Shown: positions 1 to 5,225 of the stretch, in pieces
How the letters are laid out: every line of letters starts with the position of its first letter
Numbering within the stretch: the first letter of the stretch is position 1
Notes under the pieces: model-generated
Told to the model about the DNA's origin: nothing
What the model saw: only the letters and a program-made list of their open reading frames with translations
The model's database searches: none
Program-made: the position numbers and the translations under genes
From: Cyclobacteriaceae bacterium
Lineage (GTDB): Bacteria > Bacteroidota > Bacteroidia > Cytophagales > Cyclobacteriaceae
Assembly (NCBI GenBank): GCA_029880385.1
Contig: JAOUOM010000211.1
Coordinates: 1-5,225, forward strand
Length of the DNA: 5,225 nucleotides
Reading direction: 5' to 3'

Positions 1-1267
1 AGTCGTTGCTGGCATCTATGAAGAGGATGTCGTCGCTGTGTACGCGGCATTTGCTCAGCACCAGGATACAGGTAGGGATACTCGTGCCAAAGAAGATATT
101 GGGGGGCAGGCCGATCACCGCATCGAGGTAGTTTTGTTTGGTGATGATGTACTCCCGGATGGTGGCCTCTGCCGAACCCCGGAAAAGTACCCCATGGGGC
201 AGTACACAGGCCATCGTGCCATTGTCGGCCAGTTGGTGGATCATGTGCTGCACAAAGGCAAAATCTGCCGTACTCTTGGGTGCCAGCCGTCCGTACTGGC
301 TGAAACGTTCGTCGCTTTCGTTGAGGGGGTTGTCCGAGCCTTTCCATTTGGCCGAAAAAGGCGGATTGGCGACAATGGCCTCAAAGCGCATGTCCGGGTG
401 CTGGGGCTCCACCAGGGTATCTTCCTGCCGGATGTCGAACCGGCTGAAATGCACGTCGTGGAGGATCATGTTCATCCGGGCGAGGTTGTAGGTGGTGCGG
501 TTGAGCTCCTGCCCGTAGAATTCACTCACCTCCACTTCCCTGGATACGCGGAGGAGGAGAGAGCCACTGCCACAGGTGGGGTCGTACACGTTTTTGATCC
601 GCTTCTTGCCGGAGGTGACCACCTTGGCGAGGATCTTGGATACTTGCTGCGGGGTGTAAAATTCCCCGGCTTTTTTGCCAGCCCCACTGGCAAACTGGCC
701 GATGAGGTACTCATAGGCATCGCCCAGCACATCGCTATCAGTCTCCTCTAGGGCAAAGTCGATTTTGTCGAGGTGGGAGAGGACTTTGGCGATCAGTTTA
801 TTCCGAGCTTCGGGGGTTCGGCCCAGTTTGGTGCTGCTGAGGTCCAGGTCTTCGAACAGTTTGTTGAATTCGTCCTCGCTATCGGTGCCCATGGTGCTTT
901 GCTCGATGCTGTTGAGGATGGCCTCCAGGTCTTCGAGGATAAAGCTGCTTTCGTCTTCTTTGTTGCCATTTCCTTTTTTGGCGATGGAGCAAAAGAGTTC
1001 GTCCGGCCGCAGGAAATAGCCGAGTTTGCCGAGGGAATTCTCCCGGATTGCAGCCAGATCTTCCTTGTCCGTGAGGTTGAGGTATTCTTTGACCGGTTCG
1101 GTTTCCAGCAACAGGTTGGCGTAGAGGTGTTGCTTTTCGGAGAGGTATTTGAAAAAGATAAAGCCGAGGATGTAATCCCGAAATTCGTCCGCATCCATTT
1201 TGCCCCGGAGTTCGTTGGCGATGTTCCAGAGTTGCGTTTCGAGTAGTTTCTTTTGGTCTTCTGACAT
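1..1267 (-). CDS. hsdM: Type I restriction-modification system, DNA methyltransferase (M) subunit, 3' end cut by window edge
   Basis: This is the adenine-N6 methyltransferase subunit of a type I restriction-modification complex. With HsdS it methylates the host's recognition sites, and with HsdR added it restricts unmodified DNA. The frame is open from ATG at 1267 to the left edge, giving 422 codons; family members are usually about 500 or more residues, so the C-terminal part is missing. The N-terminal helical domain opens MSEDQKKLLETQLWNIANEL. The SAM-binding motif I is D229-P-T-C-G-S-G235. The catalytic N6-adenine motif IV is N301-P-P-F304. A conserved segment, GLPPNIFFGTSIPTC, occupies about 386-400. 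The start is the first ATG after an in-frame stop near 1301 and has no Shine-Dalgarno sequence. It lies 217 bases beyond the mnmE stop, so it may have its own promoter. No frameshift or internal stop is seen. hsdS and hsdR are expected to the left (inference). Confidence 0.95.
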   Translation of the reverse strand, partial: MSEDQKKLLETQLWNIANELRGKMDADEFRDYILGFIFFKYLSEKQHLYANLLLETEPVKEYLNLTDKEDLAAIRENSLGKLGYFLRPDELFCSIAKKGNGNKEDESSFILEDLEAILNSIEQSTMGTDSEDEFNKLFEDLDLSSTKLGRTPEARNKLIAKVLSHLDKIDFALEETDSDVLGDAYEYLIGQFASGAGKKAGEFYTPQQVSKILAKVVTSGKKRIKNVYDPTCGSGSLLLRVSREVEVSEFYGQELNRTTYNLARMNMILHDVHFSRFDIRQEDTLVEPQHPDMRFEAIVANPPFSAKWKGSDNPLNESDERFSQYGRLAPKSTADFAFVQHMIHQLADNGTMACVLPHGVLFRGSAEATIREYIITKQNYLDAVIGLPPNIFFGTSIPTCILVLSKCRVHSDDILFIDASND

Positions 1268-1484
1268 AAGGGAAGGATGTATGGTGGCTAAAATAGCAAT
1301 TCAAATTACGGCAATCACGCAAAATCCACCTCATTTATCAGGAATAAATGGATTATTCAGGATGAACGGCTGCTTATTTCCGGGTTGTGCGGTGCTGAGC
1401 GAAAATCATGCGTACCTGTCAATCGCCCGGGACGGCCCTAAAAGAGCTCAATACGGAAAATGACGGGTTGCTTGTTTTGACGGC
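1268..1484. other. Intergenic region between mnmE and hsdM
   Basis: This 217-base gap lies between the mnmE stop and the hsdM start. It must hold the end of the mnmE transcript and probably the hsdM promoter. I see no credible reading frame, no strong GC-rich hairpin followed by a T-run, and no full Bacteroidota-type promoter (TTTG about 20 bases before TAnnTTTG). The only clear structure is the short AT-rich inverted repeat listed separately. Confidence 0.6.
1332..1350. repeat. Perfect 7-bp inverted repeat upstream of hsdM
   Basis: The arms catttat (1332-1338) and ataaatg (1344-1350) are exact reverse complements around the 5-base centre cagga. The site lies 65 bases upstream of the hsdM start. 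A related stretch, ttattcagga, follows at 1353-1362 and resembles ttatcagga at 1335-1343 with one base inserted. It could be a regulator-binding dyad or a weak AT-rich hairpin. The stem is too AT-rich for a convincing intrinsic terminator. Function is unknown, and chance is possible at this length. Confidence 0.35.
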
Positions 1485-2855
1485 TTACTTTCCGATACAA
1501 AACTTGGAGAAGATGTTTTCCAGCAGGTCGTCGGTTGTGATCTCGCCGGTGATCTCGCCAAGGTGCGACAGGGCATGCCGGATGTCGAGGGCCAGAAAAT
1601 CGCTGGTGACGTGGTGCCCGATGCCATCGATCACCTGTCGCAAGGCTTCGCGTGTCTGCATCAGGCTCTCGTAATGCCGGGCATTGGTCACGATCGTATT
1701 ACCGGTACGGAAGCTGTCGAGATTGGTGATTTCCAGGATTTTGGTTTTCAGGATTTCCAGATTTTCTTTGGACAGGGCCGAGATAAAGACAAACCGGTCA
1801 TCGGCAGCGAGTGTATGGCGCAATGCCTGGCCGGCCTTGTCGATTTTGTTGCCGACCATGACAAACGGGATGCGGAGGCTGTCGAGGTGCTCAATCTGGC
1901 GGTGGATCTCCGGCTCCGTTTCCACCGACAAGTCGACCATATAGAGGATGAGGGATGCTTCGCGCATTTTGGTGTGGGTACGTTCCACACCGATTTTCTC
2001 GATCTGGTCCTCGGTTTCCCGTATTCCTGCCGTGTCGATAAAGCGGAAATGAACCCCCTGTATGATGATTTCGTCTTCGATGATGTCGCGGGTGGTGCCG
2101 GCGATATCGGATACGATGGCTTTTTCCTCGTTGAGGAGGGCGTTGAGGAGGGTCGATTTACCGGCATTGGGTTTTCCGGCAATCACGGTAGGCACGCCGT
2201 TTTTGATTACATTTCCCACGGCAAAACTGTCCAAAAGGCCCTGAATGGCCAGCAGGAGATGGTCAATGAGTTGCCGGAGGTTATCGCGGCTGGCAAATTC
2301 CACATCCTCTTCCGAAAAATCCAGTTCGAGTTCGATCAGGGAGGCAAAATGGATCAATTCCTCTCTCAGCTTTTTGATTTCAATCGAAAAACCACCCCGC
2401 ATCTGACTGATGGCAGCCCGGTGGGCGGTTTCGTTTTCGGACGCGATCAGGTCGGCTACAGCTTCGGCCTGTGCCAGGTCGAACCGTCCGTTGAGGAAGG
2501 CACGCTGGGTAAATTCGCCGGGTTTTGCCAGGCGGGTGCCCTGTAGGAGCAAGAGCCGAATGATCTTTTGGATGATATAGGTGGAGCCGTGGCAGGAGAT
2601 TTCGATGACGTCTTCCCGTGTATACGAATGAGGGCCTCTGAACAGCGAAACGAGCACTTCATCCACGAGGGTATTGCCATCGCGGATGGTGCCAAAATGG
2701 ATGGTATGCGTGGCGGCTGTTGTCAGGTCTTTTCCTTTGAATAGCCCGTTGACAACCGCAATGGTGTCAGGTCCGGATACGCGGATGACGCCAATGGCAC
2801 CGACACCCGAAGGTGTGGCTAATGCGACAATGGTATGGGTAAAGTCTGGGTTCAT
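1485..2855 (-). CDS. mnmE: tRNA uridine-5-carboxymethylaminomethyl(34) synthesis GTPase MnmE (TrmE)
   Basis: MnmE, with MnmG, modifies the wobble uridine (U34) of certain tRNAs at carbon 5, using a methylene-tetrahydrofolate carbon, FAD and GTP hydrolysis in the cytoplasm. The product is 456 residues, the usual family length. The N-terminal folate-binding domain covers roughly 1-118 and includes the conserved SYTREDVIEISCHG block (77-90). The inserted G domain shows G1 GKPNAGKS (227-234), G2 around GTTRD (253-257), G3 DTAG (274-277), G4 NKID (336-339) and G5 near SALSK (359-363). Asn230 in the P-loop matches the residue tied to potassium-stimulated GTPase activity in the family. The protein ends in the signature CIGK (453-456) with catalytic Cys453. 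All key motifs are intact. No Shine-Dalgarno precedes the ATG. The gene is 86 bases past feoB-C on the same strand, so co-transcription is possible but functionally unrelated. Confidence 0.98.
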   Translation of the reverse strand: MNPDFTHTIVALATPSGVGAIGVIRVSGPDTIAVVNGLFKGKDLTTAATHTIHFGTIRDGNTLVDEVLVSLFRGPHSYTREDVIEISCHGSTYIIQKIIRLLLLQGTRLAKPGEFTQRAFLNGRFDLAQAEAVADLIASENETAHRAAISQMRGGFSIEIKKLREELIHFASLIELELDFSEEDVEFASRDNLRQLIDHLLLAIQGLLDSFAVGNVIKNGVPTVIAGKPNAGKSTLLNALLNEEKAIVSDIAGTTRDIIEDEIIIQGVHFRFIDTAGIRETEDQIEKIGVERTHTKMREASLILYMVDLSVETEPEIHRQIEHLDSLRIPFVMVGNKIDKAGQALRHTLAADDRFVFISALSKENLEILKTKILEITNLDSFRTGNTIVTNARHYESLMQTREALRQVIDGIGHHVTSDFLALDIRHALSHLGEITGEITTDDLLENIFSKFCIGK

Positions 2856-2941
2856 GAGCAGGGCAGTTTGTCAGGGACAGGGCAAAGATGGGCAAGATGG
2901 GCGGATATGGAAAATAGTGTGTAGGCGGCGGGGAATGGATG
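2856..2941. other. Intergenic region between feoB-C and mnmE
   Basis: This 86-base spacer is G-rich on the plus strand. It holds an imperfect tandem repeat (listed separately). No hairpin terminator for the feo genes is visible. No convincing mnmE promoter is visible either: a tattttcc stretch on the minus strand only partly matches TAnnTTTG. Read-through from the feo genes into mnmE is therefore plausible but unproven. Confidence 0.5.
2880..2906. repeat. Short imperfect tandem repeat in the mnmE leader
   Basis: Three consecutive units read gggcaaagat (2880-2889), gggcaagat (2890-2898) and gggcggat (2899-2906). They end 24 bases upstream of the mnmE start codon. Neighbouring cagggcag and cagggaca words at 2860-2880 are related in composition. 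It could be simple slippage-derived low complexity. No known regulatory motif is recognised. Confidence 0.4.
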
Positions 2942-4363
2942 TCACCATGATTCGATTATGCGCCAGCATTGGGCGACCAGAAAGGTGGCCACCAGGCCAA
3001 TGAGCACGGGAAACAAGGTAGCGATGGATGTCCATTTCCAGCTCCTGGTTTCCTGGTAAATGGTGAAAATGGTCGTGCTACACGGATTGTGGAGGAGGCT
3101 AAACAGCATCAGATTGATGCCCGTAAGCAATGTCCAGCCGCCTGCCCGGAGTATTTCCCCTGTCTGCATGGCCGAATCCACTTCAAACATCACACCACTG
3201 CCGGCTCCCAGGTTGGCAAGGTTGAAATGAGCCACGGTGAGCATCAGCACGGTCGGGATCACAATTTCATTGGCCGGGATGGCCACCAGGTATGCCAGCA
3301 GGATGACGCCATTGAGGCCGATAAACAAGCCAAAGCCATCCATGCCCGTAATGGCCCACGATGCCAGGCTCAGTTCCCGGATTGAAATAGTTGAAATCAG
3401 CCAGATGACGGCACCAGCCGGGGCAGCAAATACCATGGCACGCCAGAGTACGATAAGCGTACGGTCGATGAGCGAGGTATAGATGGTTTTCCAGAAACGT
3501 GGGGGGCGGTAAGGGGGGAGTTCGAGCGTAAAGGTGGAAACTTCACCCTTTAGCAGGGTTTTGGATAATATCCATGACGAAAAAAAGGTAAAGAAGACAC
3601 CCAGCATGGCAATGGCTATCACCGAGACAGTGGCCGTAAGCCCCACCCAGTTTTCGGGTACCAGGGCACCGATAAAGATGGTGGCGATAAGGATCTGCGT
3701 TGGCCAGCGGCCGTTACAAAGGGAAAAATTATTGGTAAGGATGGCAATGAGGCGTTCCCTGGGGCTGTCAATGATGCGGGTGGCAATCACGCCGGCGGCA
3801 TTGCAGCCCCATCCCATACTCATGGTAAGGGCCTGTTTGCCATGGGCACCCGATTTCCTGAAAATGGAGTCCAGGTTGAAGGCCACACGGGGCAGGTAGC
3901 CAAAATCTTCCAACAGGGTAAAGAGGGGAAAGAAAATGGCCATCGGCGGAAGCATGACGGAAATGACCCAGGCGAGAGCCAGGTAGACGCCATCCAGCAA
4001 AAACCCATCCAGCCACCAGACAAAGCCTATGGAGGCGGAAACCTGCTTGAGAAAGGGATACACCATTTCAAGTAATAAGGTAGCAAGCAGGCCCGATGGG
4101 TAATTGGCCCCTTCGATGGTCAGCCACAGGATCACGGACAATATCAGGATCATAATCGGGAATCCGAACATCTTGCTCGTGAGGATGCGATCCAGGCGCA
4201 GGTCGAAACTATAATCCTTGTGGCTGTTTTTAATTTCTACTTCTTTCGAAATTTCAGCAGCATCAGCATAGATGCTTTCGGTCAGCTTGTCATGAAAATT
4301 ATCACCTACCTGCCATCGGAGGGAAGAGGCCAGTTCGATTATTTCGTCTGATTTGTGCTTCAT
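2942..4363 (-). CDS. feoB: Ferrous iron transporter FeoB, membrane (permease) half, split protein
   Basis: This 473-residue protein is the membrane-embedded part of FeoB, which carries Fe(II) across the inner membrane. Residues 1-60 are hydrophilic and look like the rest of the cytosolic helical linker that normally follows the G domain. The remainder holds about eight or more hydrophobic segments, for example near 66-84, 120-150, 240-264, 305-327, 344-376, 411-436 and 448-467. FeoB/Gate hallmarks are LEDFGYLPRVAF (151-162), GWGCNAAG (184-191), CNGRWPT (216-222), ELPPYRPP (281-288), ANEIVIP (364-370) and HNPC (425-428). Cys187, Cys216 and Cys428 fall at positions where FeoB proteins usually carry Cys. 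There is no GTPase motif. The ATG abuts the TAA of the GTPase gene in the same frame, and the next Met is at residue 65, inside the first membrane segment. Such halves are often annotated only as 'nucleoside recognition domain' proteins. Confidence 0.93.
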   Translation of the reverse strand: MKHKSDEIIELASSLRWQVGDNFHDKLTESIYADAAEISKEVEIKNSHKDYSFDLRLDRILTSKMFGFPIMILILSVILWLTIEGANYPSGLLATLLLEMVYPFLKQVSASIGFVWWLDGFLLDGVYLALAWVISVMLPPMAIFFPLFTLLEDFGYLPRVAFNLDSIFRKSGAHGKQALTMSMGWGCNAAGVIATRIIDSPRERLIAILTNNFSLCNGRWPTQILIATIFIGALVPENWVGLTATVSVIAIAMLGVFFTFFSSWILSKTLLKGEVSTFTLELPPYRPPRFWKTIYTSLIDRTLIVLWRAMVFAAPAGAVIWLISTISIRELSLASWAITGMDGFGLFIGLNGVILLAYLVAIPANEIVIPTVLMLTVAHFNLANLGAGSGVMFEVDSAMQTGEILRAGGWTLLTGINLMLFSLLHNPCSTTIFTIYQETRSWKWTSIATLFPVLIGLVATFLVAQCWRIIESW

Positions 4364-4366
4364 TTA
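4361..4366 (-). other. In-frame stop/start junction TAAATG splitting FeoB
   Basis: The GTPase frame ends with TAA (4366-4364) and the next three bases are the ATG of the membrane half (4363-4361), with no frame shift between them. No Shine-Dalgarno is visible just upstream (cttaccacataaatg). The arrangement suits termination-reinitiation coupling, giving two polypeptides. Alternatives are a recent nonsense change in a once-continuous feoB, a sequence error, or stop read-through. The sequence shows the junction; the mechanism is inference. Confidence 0.7.
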
Positions 4367-5140
4367 TGTGGTAAGTTGAAATTCGTTGTTTTTAAGTGCG
4401 TTCAGTACGTTTTCGTCACCATCCAACAGGCGCATGGCGATCCACCGGGTATTGGGTAGTCCGGGGTATTCTTTTTGAATTTTCCTGCTGAGTGTATCCA
4501 CAGCAGACTGAATGTCAGCGGAGAGGCTGTTGATTTTATGCGGTTTGCAGTGGATTTGCCCTGTGGCTACTTCATAGGTTGTTTGTATCAGTTCCGAAAT
4601 GCCGTCGCCGTTTCGGGCACTTGCTGCGATGACCGGGATGCCCAGTTTTTTTGAAAGCGAACGTACATCTATTTCGATGCCATGCCGCCTGGCTTCATCC
4701 ATCAGGTTGAGGCACAGGACGGCTTTGTCGGTAATTTCCAGTACCTGCAACGCCATGTTGAGGTTTCGTTCCAGACGCGAGGCATCCACGACGATGATGG
4801 TGACGTCCGGCTGGCCAAACAGGATAAAATCACGGGCTACCTGCTCGTCTTGCGACGTGGAGAGAAGCGAATAGGTACCGGGCAGGTCGATTAGCCTGAA
4901 ATTTTTGCTTTGGTAGGAAAATCCCCCTTCGGCCCGGGTTACCGTTTTGCCGGGCCAGTTGCCGGTATGCTGGCGCAATCCCGTAAGCGCATTAAATACG
5001 GTGCTCTTGCCGGTATTGGGGTTGCCTGCCAGGGCCACGACAAAGTCTGCATTGTCGACATTGATGCCCAGTTTTTTTAGTTGTGCCGCATTGTAGATGG
5101 CGCAGGTTTCGCAGGCATTGACGGTGGTCGTTGTATTCAT
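4364..5140 (-). CDS. feoB: Ferrous iron transporter FeoB, cytosolic GTPase half (NFeoB), split protein
   Basis: This 258-residue soluble protein is the G-protein domain of FeoB, whose GTP hydrolysis gates or drives Fe(II) uptake by the membrane half encoded next. Motifs are G1 GNPNTGKST (39-47), the switch I block NWPGKT (61-66, with Thr66 as the G2 residue), G3 DLPG (85-88), G4 NLMD (145-148) and G5 near SAR (174-176). P-loop Asn42 is the residue linked to potassium-activated GTPase in FeoB. After the G domain comes the start of the helical linker, including RLLDGD (227-232) as in full-length FeoB. The protein then stops at residue 258, before any membrane segment. An N-terminal extension carries a CxxC pair (Cys10, Cys13). 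The start overlaps the feoA stop by ATGA, implying coupled translation in a feoA-feoB operon. Full-length FeoB normally has both halves in one chain. Confidence 0.94.
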   Translation of the reverse strand: MNTTTTVNACETCAIYNAAQLKKLGINVDNADFVVALAGNPNTGKSTVFNALTGLRQHTGNWPGKTVTRAEGGFSYQSKNFRLIDLPGTYSLLSTSQDEQVARDFILFGQPDVTIIVVDASRLERNLNMALQVLEITDKAVLCLNLMDEARRHGIEIDVRSLSKKLGIPVIAASARNGDGISELIQTTYEVATGQIHCKPHKINSLSADIQSAVDTLSRKIQKEYPGLPNTRWIAMRLLDGDENVLNALKNNEFQLTT

Positions 5141-5225
5141 TGCTTTTCAATCAAGATTAAATCTGCCTGGTCGTTGCGTAAGGCGATCAGGGTATTTCGA
5201 ATCAAATAGGCACGTGGCTCTTTCA
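5137..5225 (-). CDS. feoA: FeoA-family ferrous iron transport protein, C-terminal end only
   Basis: Only the last 28 codons and the TGA are in the window; the 5' end lies beyond the right edge. The residues read KEPRAYLIRNTLIALRNDQA followed by DLILIEKQ. This matches the closing strands of the small SH3-like FeoA domain, whose family pattern is a G-x-P-x(n)-R-x(n)-ALR-x(3)-A-x(2)-I segment near the C terminus. FeoA is a small cytoplasmic protein thought to bind FeoB and support Fe(II) uptake. Its stop overlaps the start of the FeoB GTPase gene (ATGA), the usual feoA-feoB order. The short length limits the certainty of the call, but similarity and position agree. Confidence 0.8.
   Translation of the reverse strand, partial: KEPRAYLIRNTLIALRNDQADLILIEKQ

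Noticed and set aside
38..1246. Two long plus-strand open frames (38-751 and 773-1246) opposite hsdM
   Set aside because: They are in codon register with hsdM, where an antisense stop arises only from TTA, CTA or TCA codons, which hsdM lacks. Their translations show no recognisable domain, while the minus strand gives clear methyltransferase motifs.
1302..1308. TAATTTG on the minus strand as a Bacteroidota -7 element for hsdM
   Set aside because: It does not fit TAnnTTTG fully, and no TTTG lies about 20 bases upstream; the nearest TTTTG is only 11 bases away.
1414..1441. GC-rich stretch with cccggg downstream of mnmE as a terminator
   Set aside because: Only about three base pairs of stem can be formed around a short loop and no T-run follows on the minus strand.
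1563..2546. 327-codon plus-strand open frame opposite mnmE
   Set aside because: It is codon-register antisense of a fully canonical mnmE and is explained by that gene's avoidance of TTA, CTA and TCA. No domain is seen in its translation.
4364..5140. Calling feoB a pseudogene because of the in-frame stop
   Set aside because: Both halves keep all expected motifs without other lesions, an ATG directly follows the stop, and split FeoB genes are known in some lineages. It is kept as two CDS with the doubt stated.

Overview
All recognisable genes in this window lie on the minus strand, so it reads right to left: feoA (3' end only), a GTPase half of FeoB, a membrane half of FeoB, mnmE, then hsdM (5' part only, running off the left edge). 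Base composition is near 50% GC. None of the four visible start codons has a convincing Shine-Dalgarno sequence, which fits Bacteroidota or a relative. That assignment is inference; nothing here names the species.

Right part (5225 to 2942): a ferrous-iron uptake locus. The last 28 codons of a FeoA-like protein end in an ATGA overlap with a 258-residue FeoB GTPase protein. Its TAA stop is followed directly, in the same reading frame, by the ATG of a 473-residue membrane protein carrying the rest of FeoB. Together the two equal one ordinary FeoB in length and domain order. FeoA and the GTPase would sit in the cytoplasm and control Fe(II) passage through the membrane part. The upstream promoter and any Fur or DtxR site lie outside the window.

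Middle (2855 to 1485): a complete, canonical mnmE, a tRNA wobble-uridine modification GTPase, separated from the feo genes by 86 bases that contain a small imperfect tandem repeat.

Left part (1484 to 1): a 217-base gap with one perfect 7-bp inverted repeat, then the first 422 codons of hsdM, the methyltransferase subunit of a type I restriction-modification system. Its partners hsdS and hsdR are expected beyond the left edge but cannot be seen.

No wholly new system is visible. The item most worth following up is the two-piece FeoB joined by an in-frame stop/start. No RNA genes, insertion sequences or CRISPR repeats were found, and the only gene-free stretches are the two short gaps described.
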